Source of the DNA: Pseudomonas sp. 14P_8.1_Bac3
GTDB lineage: Bacteria; Pseudomonadota; Gammaproteobacteria; Pseudomonadales; Pseudomonadaceae
Length of the DNA stretch: 64,000 nt
Direction: 5' to 3'
Assembly (NCBI RefSeq): GCF_025466085.1
Contig: NZ_JANLOD010000006.1
Coordinates: forward strand, 180,448 to 244,447
Shown: one piece after another, positions 32,947 through 41,766 of the stretch
Layout of the letters: the number at the start of each line of letters is the position of its first letter
How positions within the stretch are numbered: the first letter of the stretch is position 1
The notes under the pieces: generated by a model
Databases searched by the model: none
What the model saw: only the letters and a program-made list of their open reading frames with translations
What the model was told of the DNA's origin: nothing
Position numbers and translations under genes: made by a program

Positions 32947-33774
32947 TTACGAAGTGCCAAGACCCTGTGAAAGGTCTGCAGACGTCCCGGATGCGCCACG
33001 CGGCTCGCCCTTGGACATGACCGGCGCGTCCGCATGATCCGTGGTTTTGGTGACCGTATCGCGCACCGCCTCGAAACCTTCCCGAGCCTGTTGCTTGACC
33101 TTGTCGGTGAGGTCCGCGCTGGTCTTGCCCAGGTAGCGCTGCTCGGTCGCTGTCGAAGGAAACGCCGCACCGATCATGGCACCCAGCGCGATTCCCGCGG
33201 CGGCCACCATCAACGGTTGCTCCTTGAGCAAGTGACTGAACTGATCGCTCAACACCTGCGTATTGCGCCGCAAACGATCGCCGGCGTCATGCACGGCGTG
33301 GCTGATGTTATCGCTGGCAGCACCGAGGTTATTGCCCAGGTGCGCGGCTTTGTCCTTGACGCTCTGGTAGCCGTCCTTGAGGGTGTCAGCCGTCTGGTGC
33401 AAATGCTCGCGCGCGCCGCTGATGCCATCGGCCAGGCCGTCGGCCCACTCGCCCACGGTGTCCTGGTCGGGGCCGGTACGATAGCCGGCAGGACGCGGTA
33501 CAGGCGGACGATTCTGGCTCATCATCAACCAGAGCAAGCCGACTGAAGTCAGTACCGCCGGGACCGGGTTATTGCGCACGCTGGTGCCAAGGTTGGTCAG
33601 GAAGGTAGTGCCGTTGCTCTGCATCAAACCCAGCGCCTGATCGAACATCTGACCGGGGGTGAACTTACTTTCCAGGGCATCGACGATGTTGCCGATACTC
33701 GCCCGCTGCGCATCGATTTCACGCTCGATGGTTTCCGGGCTCTTGACGGTTTCGGTGATGTATTCATTGTTCAT
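32947..33774 (-). CDS. DUF3618-domain membrane-associated protein
   Basis: 275 residues. The N-terminal DUF3618 region is SPETIEREIDAQRASIGNIVDALESK; a hydrophobic stretch VPAVLTSVGLLWLMM follows near residue 75, then a long helical, probably coiled-coil part with LHQTADTLKDGYQSVKDKAAHLG, and a second hydrophobic segment MVAAAGIALGAMIGAAF. Its ATG overlaps the stop of the upstream holin-like gene (ATGA). Similar in style to E. coli YqjD-type inner-membrane proteins. Confidence 0.85.
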   Translation of the reverse strand: MNNEYITETVKSPETIEREIDAQRASIGNIVDALESKFTPGQMFDQALGLMQSNGTTFLTNLGTSVRNNPVPAVLTSVGLLWLMMSQNRPPVPRPAGYRTGPDQDTVGEWADGLADGISGAREHLHQTADTLKDGYQSVKDKAAHLGNNLGAASDNISHAVHDAGDRLRRNTQVLSDQFSHLLKEQPLMVAAAGIALGAMIGAAFPSTATEQRYLGKTSADLTDKVKQQAREGFEAVRDTVTKTTDHADAPVMSKGEPRGASGTSADLSQGLGTS

Positions 33775-34202
33775 GAGACTTTCCTCCGCAGCGCTTCCTG
33801 GTCTTTGTTCAAGGCGTCCAGCGTGCGTTCAGGCTTGAAGTGGGATGGCTCGAACTGCTTTTTGCCGGACTGCAGCATGGCGAACCCGACGATCATCACC
33901 ACCACACCGACAATCAACGCGGCCAGCCACGGCGCCATCACCATGCTCAAGCCGTAGACCGCGGACATCAGCAGAATGATGAACCCCGCCAACAGCACAA
34001 TCGCACCGCCCGCGACCCCGGCGATGCCGGCCTTGAGGGTGGTGAGACTGGCCTGCAACTCGGCTTTGGCCAGCGCCAGTTCCTTGCTGAACAGCTCAGG
34101 CACTTCGCGCGAGAGCTGCCGCAACAGGCCGACGACCGAGGCGTCATGTTCAGGCGCGGGTATTGGCCTTGTGCCTGGAAAATCGCGATCTTCTCTGTTC
34201 AT
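33771..34202 (-). CDS. Holin-X type (PF07332) membrane protein
   Basis: 143 residues from ATG 34202 with AGGAG 7 bases upstream. An amphipathic region REVPELFSKELALAKAELQ precedes two hydrophobic helices (VAGGAIVLLAGFIILLMSAVYG and LAALIVGVVVMIVGFAML). Named phage-holin family only by similarity; no other phage genes are present. Overlaps its neighbours by 1 and 4 bases: a tight three-gene operon, like yqjDEK. Confidence 0.87.
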   Translation of the reverse strand: MNREDRDFPGTRPIPAPEHDASVVGLLRQLSREVPELFSKELALAKAELQASLTTLKAGIAGVAGGAIVLLAGFIILLMSAVYGLSMVMAPWLAALIVGVVVMIVGFAMLQSGKKQFEPSHFKPERTLDALNKDQEALRRKVS

Positions 34203-34831
34203 CACAGTGCTCCTTTGAAGGGGGTCGAAGCGGGTGTGGAGGTCGAAGCGAAATCGGAAGGGTGATCCGGTTCACTCGACGATGCGGGCGTGCTGCCCGG
34301 GCCTTGACCGCTGCGTGGCGGCACAGAAGTTTCATAGGGTTGATGAGCGCCAAATCCGCCGGATGGCGGCATCGAGTGACCCTCGGCGGGGTCACTGGAA
34401 CGGCTGACGGTCGATGCCGGGGCGCTGCCTGCCTTGAGAAATCGCGACAGACCGAAGCCCAACGCGATGCTGCCCGCGATGAACAGCGCCGGATTGTTAC
34501 GCGCCAGGTCCGCGCCATCGTGCAGCAACTGCTCGGCGCTTTTACCGCGCAGGTTACCAGCCAGGCCGCTCATGGAATCAGCCATGTCGGCGAGGTAGTC
34601 GGACATGCCGAGGGTGTCCTTGCTTTCCAGCTCGGACACCACGGATTTCGCCCCTTTGGCCAGTGCTTCAATCTGATCGGCGGCAGTGTCGCGGTACTGC
34701 CCGAACTGCGCGTCCGCCTGTTGCCGTGCCCCACTGAGTGCTTCGGTGACGTCCTCCTTCACGTGTTGAAAATCATGCTCCGGTCTTGCGGAACCTGGCT
34801 GACCTGCGCTGGTGTTATTTGAAGTATTCAT
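34202..34831 (-). CDS. Hypothetical YqjD-like membrane-associated protein
   Basis: 209 residues. First ~110 residues are helical (HVKEDVTEALSGARQQADAQ, QIEALAKGAKSVVSELESKD), followed by one membrane segment NPALFIAGSIALGFGLSRFL near residue 125 and a Pro/Ser-rich disordered tail. First gene of the operon with the holin-X and DUF3618 genes. Probably a membrane-anchored, stress-induced protein. Confidence 0.8.
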   Translation of the reverse strand: MNTSNNTSAGQPGSARPEHDFQHVKEDVTEALSGARQQADAQFGQYRDTAADQIEALAKGAKSVVSELESKDTLGMSDYLADMADSMSGLAGNLRGKSAEQLLHDGADLARNNPALFIAGSIALGFGLSRFLKAGSAPASTVSRSSDPAEGHSMPPSGGFGAHQPYETSVPPRSGQGPGSTPASSSEPDHPSDFASTSTPASTPFKGAL

Positions 34832-35131
34832 GTCGTCCCTCGCCTTCTGGATGAAAAAGCGTTATCGGGTGCGCCACGAAAAGCCCGCAGCTCCCCCTCA
34901 CTGCAGATGACGGAAGGGCATTGCGGGGAGTTCCAATGGAGTGATGAGTGATCGGGTGGGAGACCTGTAGGAGCCAGCTTGCTGGCGATGCACGCAAGCG
35001 CGCTGTGTTCATTCAGGCGGCACGCGTTATCGTGGATTTTCATCGCGCCGGGCCTGATTTTCTGCAGCAATCCTGACAGACTGGCCGACCAGGGATGAAC
35101 GTCCGGCTCATACCCAAAGAGAGGGAAAACC
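34832..35131. other. 300-bp gap with one REP element
   Basis: A single REP (CCTGTAGGAGCCAGCTTGCT at 34964-34983, then GGCGATG) lies in the middle. The left part holds the promoter of the minus-strand operon and the right part that of the NIPSNAP gene. No gene seen. Confidence 0.6.
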
Positions 35132-35458
35132 ATGATCACCTGTTACCTGAAATACGTCCTCGACCCCTACCAGATCGAAGCCTTTGAACACTATGGAAAG
35201 CTCTGGATCCCCCTCGTGGAGAAATTCGGCGGCCAGCATCACGGCTACTTCCTGCCGTCCGAGGGCGCGAACAATATCGCCCTGGCGATGTTCAGTTTTC
35301 CAAGTTTTGCCGACTACGAGCGCTATCGGCAGGACTCGCTGAAGGACCCGGATTGCATCGCCGCTTTCAAATACGCGATGGACACCCGATGCATCCTCAG
35401 CTACGAGCGCAGCTTTTTCCGCCCGGTGTTTGGTGATCGGACACAGCAGCCGGCCTGA
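35132..35458 (+). CDS. NIPSNAP-family protein
   Basis: 108 residues; GAGAGGG upstream of ATG 35132. Dimeric alpha-beta barrel fold, with YLKYVLDPYQIEAFEHYGKLWIPLVEKFGG and an aromatic core; close to small NIPSNAP proteins (FYLPSEG, FSFPSFADYERYRQD). Function unknown in bacteria. The next gene starts 31 bases on. Confidence 0.88.
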   Translation: MITCYLKYVLDPYQIEAFEHYGKLWIPLVEKFGGQHHGYFLPSEGANNIALAMFSFPSFADYERYRQDSLKDPDCIAAFKYAMDTRCILSYERSFFRPVFGDRTQQPA

Positions 35459-35489
35459 TTCCGAGTCGGCAGCGCCAAGGAGACACCGC

Positions 35490-36911
35490 ATGCGAACGTC
35501 CCGCAAAACCTGGCTGCAATCACTGCTGCTCCTGTGCCTGGCCACCTCGGCCAGCGCCGAGCCACGCCCCGAGCACATGGTCTACCTGCGCACGATTGAC
35601 CCGACCATCGAGCAGGACATTCGCTATGCCAGCGCCCATAACTTCACCGGTCATCCCCTCGACGGTTACGCCGCGGCCGAGTGCCTGTTGACGCTGGACG
35701 CGGCAAAAGCGCTGGCCAGGGTGCAGGCGTCATTGCGCGCGCAAGGCTATGGTTTGAAGGTGTTCGACTGTTATCGGCCGACCCGTGCCGTGGCAGATAT
35801 GGGCCGCTTTGCCACGGAGTCCGGTGACCCGCGCAAGGCCGAGTTCTACCCGCGGGTGGACAAGCAGGACTTCTGGCGTCAGGGCTATGTAGCGCGGGTG
35901 TCGAATCATTCCCGTGGCTCGACCGTGGACCTGACATTGACCGGCCCGAAGGCACTGCCCGCCGAACACTGGACGCCCTCGGCTGCGCAGGTCGATTGCA
36001 CCGCGCCCTATGCCCAGCGCTGGCATGACGGCGCACTCGACATGGGCACCGGTTTCGACTGCTTTGACGAACGCGCACACACCGCCAGCCCGGCGATCAA
36101 CGCGACCGCGAAAGACAATCGCCAGCGCCTGGGCAGTGCCATGGCAAAAGAAGGCTTCGCGGGGTATTCGAAAGAATGGTGGCACTTCACCTACACCGCT
36201 GCCGGGGAACCCAACGACGTCATGGATTTCCCGATTACGCCGCCCGGCGTCAGCGAAGCCATTGAGGCCAGCCATCAGTTGATCGTGGTCACCAGCAAAA
36301 ACTGGGACGACCTTCAGGGCACTGCCCAACGTTACGAACGGGACGGCAAGGCCTTTCGCAAATACGGCGATGCCTTTGCCGTGGTGCTCGGCAAAAATGG
36401 CATGGGCTGGGGCCAGGGTTTGAGCAGGGTTGAACCGGGCGACGACCCGGTGAAACGTGAAGGCGATGGAAAAGCACCGGCCGGGGTGTTCAAGCTGGGA
36501 ACGGCATTTGGCTACGACGACAAGGCCGCCAGCCACCTGCCCTACCTCGCCCTCACGCCGACCACCGAGTGCGTCGACGACAGTCGCTCCGCCCGCTACA
36601 ACGAACTGGTCGACGGTTCGAAAGTTTCAAAGGACTGGAACAGCTCCGAACGCATGCGCAGCGAAGAAGGCTATCGCAAAGGCATCTTCATCGAGCACAA
36701 CACCCCAGCGTCCGCCGCCGCGGGTTCGTGCATCTTTTTCCATATCTGGCGCGGCCCGACGTCGCCGACAGCGGGCTGTACGGCGATGGATCGGGCAGAC
36801 ATTTCCCGACTGTTCGACTGGCTGGACCCGCGCCAATCTCCCCTGCTGGTGCAAATGCCCGAAGCGCAATACGAGCGCTTTCGTGAACGCTGGAACCTGC
36901 CGAAGCGGTGA
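35490..36911 (+). CDS. Exported fusion of VanX-like D-Ala-D-Ala dipeptidase and L,D-transpeptidase-like domain
   Basis: 473 residues, AAGGAG 7 bases before ATG 35490. A Sec signal (cleavage near ASA, residue 23) is followed by an M15D VanX-type domain (30-250): R96 in CYRPTR, zinc ligands H140 and D147 in SNHSRGSTVD, E229 and H232 in EWWHF. Residues 263-473 look like a YkuD-family L,D-transpeptidase or related carboxypeptidase: KAPAGVFKLGTAFGYD, then HIW (H418) and SPTAGCTAM with C430. Both active sites look intact. It should act on peptidoglycan peptides in the periplasm. VanX and YkuD-like domains are each known, but I do not recall this fusion as described. Confidence 0.85.
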   Translation: MRTSRKTWLQSLLLLCLATSASAEPRPEHMVYLRTIDPTIEQDIRYASAHNFTGHPLDGYAAAECLLTLDAAKALARVQASLRAQGYGLKVFDCYRPTRAVADMGRFATESGDPRKAEFYPRVDKQDFWRQGYVARVSNHSRGSTVDLTLTGPKALPAEHWTPSAAQVDCTAPYAQRWHDGALDMGTGFDCFDERAHTASPAINATAKDNRQRLGSAMAKEGFAGYSKEWWHFTYTAAGEPNDVMDFPITPPGVSEAIEASHQLIVVTSKNWDDLQGTAQRYERDGKAFRKYGDAFAVVLGKNGMGWGQGLSRVEPGDDPVKREGDGKAPAGVFKLGTAFGYDDKAASHLPYLALTPTTECVDDSRSARYNELVDGSKVSKDWNSSERMRSEEGYRKGIFIEHNTPASAAAGSCIFFHIWRGPTSPTAGCTAMDRADISRLFDWLDPRQSPLLVQMPEAQYERFRERWNLPKR

Positions 36912-36915
36912 CCCG

Positions 36916-37374
36916 TCAGCCCTGCTTCAAATCCAGGCAATAGGTGTAATAACCCGTGTCGCGCACGTAGGCCAGGGATTCATACAAGCGTTGTGCGCTG
37001 TGATTGTCGGTGGCGGTTTCCAGTGTCATGCCCTTGGCGCCGGTCAACACCGCGAAGGCGCGTGCGGTGTTCATCAGCTGGGTGCCGACCCCACGGCCCC
37101 GAGCGGCGGGCGCGGTGAACAGGTCGCCGAGGAGCCAGGTGCGGTGCGCGTCGATAGAGGAAAACGTCGGAAACAACTGGACGAAACCCAGCGCTTCGCC
37201 AGCGGCATCCTGGGCGAGGAAGATCACCGACTCGTCCCGGGCAATGCGCTCGGCGATGAACTCGCGCGATTGCTTCAGGTTAGAGGGCTGGCCGTAGAAA
37301 CCTCGATAGGCGTCGAACAGGCTGGCGATTTGGTCAAGGTGGGAGGCGTCGGCGCGATGAACCTGGACATCCAT
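36916..37374 (-). CDS. GNAT acetyltransferase
   Basis: 152 residues with motif A LFTAPAARGRGVGTQLMNTA (acetyl-CoA loop RGRGVG) and the C-terminal SAQRLYESLAYVRDTGYYTYCL. ATG 37374 with GGAG upstream. The end of the upstream hydroxylase gene overlaps its first 100 bases in another frame. Substrate unknown. Confidence 0.9.
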   Translation of the reverse strand: MDVQVHRADASHLDQIASLFDAYRGFYGQPSNLKQSREFIAERIARDESVIFLAQDAAGEALGFVQLFPTFSSIDAHRTWLLGDLFTAPAARGRGVGTQLMNTARAFAVLTGAKGMTLETATDNHSAQRLYESLAYVRDTGYYTYCLDLKQG

Positions 37375-38381
37375 GAGAGCGGTCTCCGTGAAGCGGCGGT
37401 GGTGTGTCGGGAAATGTCGATAAACGGCGTGATGATCAGGCTGCTGACCGTCAGGTAACGCTGATGATCCTGTTCACCGGTGCCGAAGCGCAGGACTTCG
37501 GGTGTCGACGTGGTGACGTAGAGCGTACCGAACATCCAGTCCCACAAGGACAGATTGATCGCGAAATTCCGGTTGAAATGGTGCGGTGCATCGCTGTGGT
37601 GAATCTGGTGCTGGGCCGGGCTGTTCAACACATGTTCGAGCACCGGGCCGAACGACAGCCAGACATGGCTGTGACGCAGATTGGCCGCCAGGGCATTGAG
37701 GATGAATACCACATAGGTCACGCCAAACAGGGAATAACGGCTGATTTCGCCGCCACAGGCGTACCAGAACAGGCCGGCATAGGCGCCGATGCCGATAATC
37801 GCCGACAGCTTTTCGACAATCTTTTCCACGAAGTGAACCCGGCTGGCCGTCGCAGGCACCAGCACGGGCGCCGAATGATGGACTTTGTGAAAAGCCCACA
37901 GCCATCGCGAATGAAAAGCACGGTGCGCCCAATAACTCATGAAATCTTTAACCAGGAAAACTCCGAGACCGTAGAGCAAGGACAGTGCGAGGTGTTGCTC
38001 CACTTGGGTCCGCGCGCCCCACAGGTTGCTGAAGAAGGCGATGTAGTCGCCAGAGCGCAGGACCAGTGGGTCTACCAGCGCGACGACGGGCAACACCAGC
38101 GCAACTTTGAGAATCGCCCGCACGAAGTAATAGCGGTAATCGAGCAATGCCGAACGATGGAAGTACACCCGACGCCCGCCGATGAACTGGCCGAATGACC
38201 GTGCGTCGGTGAGGCCGCGCTGCTCTCTGAAGCGAAACAGAGCGTAGGCGATGCTGTAGGAAGTGAACAGAAACACCAGGCCCATACGGCCATTCAGGTC
38301 AAACAGACCGAGAAACTGGCGGGTGACGGGCTCGATCAGCCACTCGATCAGGCCGTTATAGAGCAACTCAAGCGCATCCAC
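37275..38381 (-). CDS. Sterol-desaturase/fatty-acid-hydroxylase family membrane protein
   Basis: 368 residues, GTG start 38381 with GGAGG upstream. The di-iron histidine set is present: HRAFH, HKVHHS, and later HQIHHSDAPHHF, between membrane helices. It should hydroxylate or desaturate a lipid. The protein runs ~34 residues past where the family usually ends, into the GNAT gene in a different frame, with a low-complexity tail (RRPLSWMSRFIAPTPPTLTK). The true stop may have been lost by a small deletion. Confidence 0.85.
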   Translation of the reverse strand: MDALELLYNGLIEWLIEPVTRQFLGLFDLNGRMGLVFLFTSYSIAYALFRFREQRGLTDARSFGQFIGGRRVYFHRSALLDYRYYFVRAILKVALVLPVVALVDPLVLRSGDYIAFFSNLWGARTQVEQHLALSLLYGLGVFLVKDFMSYWAHRAFHSRWLWAFHKVHHSAPVLVPATASRVHFVEKIVEKLSAIIGIGAYAGLFWYACGGEISRYSLFGVTYVVFILNALAANLRHSHVWLSFGPVLEHVLNSPAQHQIHHSDAPHHFNRNFAINLSLWDWMFGTLYVTTSTPEVLRFGTGEQDHQRYLTVSSLIITPFIDISRHTTAASRRPLSWMSRFIAPTPPTLTKSPACSTPIEVSTASPLT

Positions 38382-38582
38382 GAATGACTCGCCTCCATCG
38401 AAGCAAGGGCATCAGAAATCGGTCGGCAGTCGACGACAGGTGAGTAAGTGTAGCCCGCACCCCGTCCTCTGCACGTCCCCTCCTTTACCGTTTTCTCTAA
38501 GACCAGGCATTCGAACGGCGCGACTGGCCGCATCGCTATATAGTTTTGTATATTGCGCAACTCAAATCGCCAAGACACCGCC

Positions 38583-39224
38583 ATGAGCCGTATTCGCCAG
38601 CACAATCAGCACCTCATTCTGGAGGCCGCCAGCGCAGAATTCGCGGCCAAAGGCTTCGATGCCACCCAGACGCGGGACATCGCCGCGCGCGCCGGGGTGC
38701 CCAAGGCGAATCTGTATTACTACTTCCACAGTAAGGAAACGCTGTACGCCAAGGTGTTGCTCGGGTTTGTCGAGCCCTTGCTTGAAGCCTCGGCGGCGTT
38801 GCGCGAGAGCGATGATCCGGTGACGGGATTGCAGGCCTACATCGCCGCGCGGATTCGCATTGCCCGGGAACATCCGCACATTGCCAAGGTGTTCAGCGGT
38901 GAGTTGCTGCTGGGTGGCCGGCAATTGCCGGAGGAATGCCGGGACCTGCTGTATGCCGAGGCGCAGCGCAACGTCGAATGCCTGCGCAGCTGGATCGATC
39001 GTGGATTGCTGGCCCCGGTAGATCCGCAGCACTTGATGTTGTTCATCTGGTCGGCGACGCGCACCTACACCAATCTGGGGTGGCAGATGGCGCATATCAC
39101 GGGGCGACAGACACCGGATGACCGGGATTACCAGCGGGCGGCGCAAACGATTACGCGGTTGGTGCTGGAGGGGGTGGTGCCGGACGGGGGAGCGAGAACG
39201 AAGGGGCTGATGTTTGCGACGTGA
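38583..39224 (+). CDS. TetR-family regulator, RutR-like
   Basis: 213 residues from ATG 38583 (an in-frame TTG at 38553 is earlier). HTH: FAAKGFDATQTRDIAARAGVPKANLYYYFHSKE. The C-terminal domain (EHPHIAKVFSGELLLGG) matches the YcdC/RutR type that senses pyrimidines or other small molecules. It is divergent from the membrane hydroxylase and may control it. The isochorismatase gene follows convergently. Confidence 0.9.
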   Translation: MSRIRQHNQHLILEAASAEFAAKGFDATQTRDIAARAGVPKANLYYYFHSKETLYAKVLLGFVEPLLEASAALRESDDPVTGLQAYIAARIRIAREHPHIAKVFSGELLLGGRQLPEECRDLLYAEAQRNVECLRSWIDRGLLAPVDPQHLMLFIWSATRTYTNLGWQMAHITGRQTPDDRDYQRAAQTITRLVLEGVVPDGGARTKGLMFAT

Positions 39225-39290
39225 GGCGCTTAGTGGTGGCGCCCGTGAGATCACCATCGCCAATAAATCTGGCGCCCGCACAGAACAACG

Positions 39291-39824
39291 TTAAAACCTG
39301 ATATCCGCCGCTGGCTTCACATCAATCCGCGCCACCGAACCGGTCAAATGCGCCAGGTCCTTGTTGTGCTCGGCGATGATGTCTTCGGCGGCAAGATTCC
39401 CGTTGTCGACGGTGGAATGAGCATCAGCCGCCAGCACCACGTCGTACCCCAGATTCAGCGCCTGGCGCACGGTGGCGTTGACGCAGTAATCAGTTTGCAG
39501 ACCACAGATGACCAGGCGTTCAAAGTCCTCTTTGGGCAGCAGCTTCTGCAGGTTGGTCTGGTAAAAAGAATCCCCCGTGGTTTTGCGCACGCGCCAGTCC
39601 TGCGGCGAGGTGGCCAGCTCTTCGGCCAGTTGCCAGCCTGCGGCGTTATGGGCGAAGGCACCTTCCGATTCTTCATGCTGGATCAGCACCACCGGAATCC
39701 CGGCCTTGCGGGCGCGAGCGCTGAGGTCGTTGATAGTGTCAATGACGCGCGCGATCTCGAAACACTCGTACTCGCCCGCGCAGAGCGCCTGCTGAACGTC
39801 GATGATTAACAATGCGGTGGTCAT
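39291..39824 (-). CDS. Isochorismatase-family cysteine hydrolase
   Basis: 177 residues; AAGGAAGG before ATG 39824. Triad: D9 in LIIDVQ, Lys in RVRKTTGDSFYQ, and the catalytic Cys in CGLQTDYCVN. Members hydrolyse amides or N-carbamoyl compounds; nicotinamidase-like and ureidoacrylate-like forms exist. It lies before Ggt in the same direction but 67 bases after it in the transcribed order. Confidence 0.92.
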   Translation of the reverse strand: MTTALLIIDVQQALCAGEYECFEIARVIDTINDLSARARKAGIPVVLIQHEESEGAFAHNAAGWQLAEELATSPQDWRVRKTTGDSFYQTNLQKLLPKEDFERLVICGLQTDYCVNATVRQALNLGYDVVLAADAHSTVDNGNLAAEDIIAEHNKDLAHLTGSVARIDVKPAADIRF

Positions 39825-39890
39825 GATTCCTTCCTTGAAATGTAGGGAGGGCGGAATGAATCCGCCCCTGGCACTGCATAGAATCTGCCA

Positions 39891-41618
39891 TTAATAACCG
39901 AGCGACAACCCGGTGTTGCGCCGTGGATCGTTCGCCCCGTAGAAGCGGTTCTTGCCCACCGGCTTGCCTTCCAGCGAAGGCGCGCCGACCAGGATGGCCG
40001 CCACGTGGTTGGCGTCCTGCGGGCCGGCGAACTTATGCCCCCAGCTCTCGAGCATTTTTACCGTGTCCGGGCTGGTGGTGAAGGTCTCCAGGTTGGTCTC
40101 TTCCGGCAGCCATTGCTGGTGGAAACGCGGCGCATCCACGGCTTCCTGGATGTTCATGCCGTAGTCGATCACGTTGAGGATGGTCAGCAAGGTCGCGGTG
40201 ATGATGCGGCTACCGCCCGGCGTACCGACCACCATCACCACTTTGCCGTCCTTGGTGACAATGGTCGGGCTCATCGACGACAGCGGCGCCTTGCCGGGTG
40301 CGATGGCGTTGGCCTCGCCTTGCACCAGGCCGTACATGTTCGGCACGCCGATTTTCGATGTGAAGTCGTCCATCTCGTCGTTGAGGATGACCCCGGTTTT
40401 GCTGGCCATGACGCCGGCGCCGAACCAGTCGTTCAGGGTGTAGGTGACGGAGACTGCGTTGCCCCATTTGTCGACGATCGAGTAATGGGTGGTGTTGCTG
40501 CCTTCGTGGGGCGCTACGCCGGGTTTGAGATCACGGGACACACCCGCCTTCTGCGGATTGATCGCCGCGCGGATCTTGGTCGCGTAGTTCTTGTCCAGCA
40601 GATGCGCGAGCGGATTCTTAACGAAGTCCGGGTCGCCAAGGTAGCTGTTGCGGTCGACATACGCGTGACGCATGGCTTCGATCTGGTAATGCATGCCCTG
40701 CGCCGAGTGGTAGCCCAGCTCCTTCATCGGGTAACCGTCGAGGATGTTCATGATCTCGCAGATCACTACCCCGCCGGAGCTTGGCGGTGGCGCCGACACC
40801 ACGTGGTAGCCACGGTAATCGCATTCCACCGGGGCCAGCTCGCGGGTCTTGTATTTGTCGAGGTCGGCCTGGGTGATGATGCCCTTGTTGGCCTGGCTGG
40901 AGGTGACGATGGCGTCGGCCACCCAGCCTTTATAGAAACCGTCGGCGCCCTTCTCGGAGATTTCCCGCAGGGTCTTACCCAGGTCTTTCTGCACCAGTTG
41001 CTGCCCGACCTGCATCGGTTCGCCGTTGCTCAGGAAAATCGAGCCGGAATCCTTGATGTCCTTCTTGAACACATCGGTGGCGTATTCCAGCAGATCGACG
41101 TCGCCCTGCTCCAGGGTGAAGCCATCTTCAGCAAGCTTGATGGCCGGGGCGATCACTTCCTTGCGCGGTTTGGTGCCGTATTTGCTCAGCGCCAGTTCCA
41201 TGCCGGACACCGTACCCGGCACGCCGACCGCGAGGTGGCCTCGGGTGCTGAGGTCAGGAACGACGTTGCCCTCCTTGTCGAGGTACATATTGGCGGTCGC
41301 GGCCAGGGGCGCTTTTTCGCGGAAGTCGAGGAACGTCTTGCGTCCGTCCGCCAGCTGGATGGTCATGAAACCGCCACCCCCCAGGTTACCCGCCGCGGGA
41401 TACACCACCGCCAGCGCGTAGCCGACCGCGACAGCGGCATCCACGGCGTTGCCGCCGTTCTTGAGCACATCGACGCCCACGTGGCTGGCCAGGTGCTGAG
41501 CAGTGACCACCATGCCGTTTTCGGCGGCAACGGGGGCGACGGAGGCGGCGTGCGCGGCCAGGCAGCTGAGCGCCAATGAGGTCGCGATGAGCGATTTGGC
41601 AAAAGGTTCGAACTTCAT
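39891..41618 (-). CDS. ggt: Gamma-glutamyltransferase
   Basis: 575-residue periplasmic precursor with a signal peptide (1-24, ALSCLAAHA). The self-cleavage site and nucleophile T376 is in SNTTHYSIVD; PSSMSPT-like LSSMSPTIV and GTPGGSRII form the glutamate site. It autoprocesses into two chains and hydrolyses or transfers the gamma-glutamyl group of glutathione. It could also release glutamate from gamma-glutamyl amines, but its distance from the GS-like genes (18 kb) gives no direct link. Confidence 0.95.
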   Translation of the reverse strand: MKFEPFAKSLIATSLALSCLAAHAASVAPVAAENGMVVTAQHLASHVGVDVLKNGGNAVDAAVAVGYALAVVYPAAGNLGGGGFMTIQLADGRKTFLDFREKAPLAATANMYLDKEGNVVPDLSTRGHLAVGVPGTVSGMELALSKYGTKPRKEVIAPAIKLAEDGFTLEQGDVDLLEYATDVFKKDIKDSGSIFLSNGEPMQVGQQLVQKDLGKTLREISEKGADGFYKGWVADAIVTSSQANKGIITQADLDKYKTRELAPVECDYRGYHVVSAPPPSSGGVVICEIMNILDGYPMKELGYHSAQGMHYQIEAMRHAYVDRNSYLGDPDFVKNPLAHLLDKNYATKIRAAINPQKAGVSRDLKPGVAPHEGSNTTHYSIVDKWGNAVSVTYTLNDWFGAGVMASKTGVILNDEMDDFTSKIGVPNMYGLVQGEANAIAPGKAPLSSMSPTIVTKDGKVVMVVGTPGGSRIITATLLTILNVIDYGMNIQEAVDAPRFHQQWLPEETNLETFTTSPDTVKMLESWGHKFAGPQDANHVAAILVGAPSLEGKPVGKNRFYGANDPRRNTGLSLGY

Positions 41619-41766
41619 GAGTCGGTCTCTTTTTTGTTTTTAGGGTCTGTAAAAAGCAGAGAAAACGTTCAAGAGCAGTAGGCAGTATGGCTGGGATTGC
41701 GTATTGCGCCTCCCCGATGAGGCAGTATGCTTGCCTTCTGTTCAGCACTTTCCGGAGTTCGTCGGC

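Noticed and set aside
33771..34202. Prophage holin
   Set aside because: Named holin-X only by similarity; there are no lysis, capsid, tail or integrase genes nearby.
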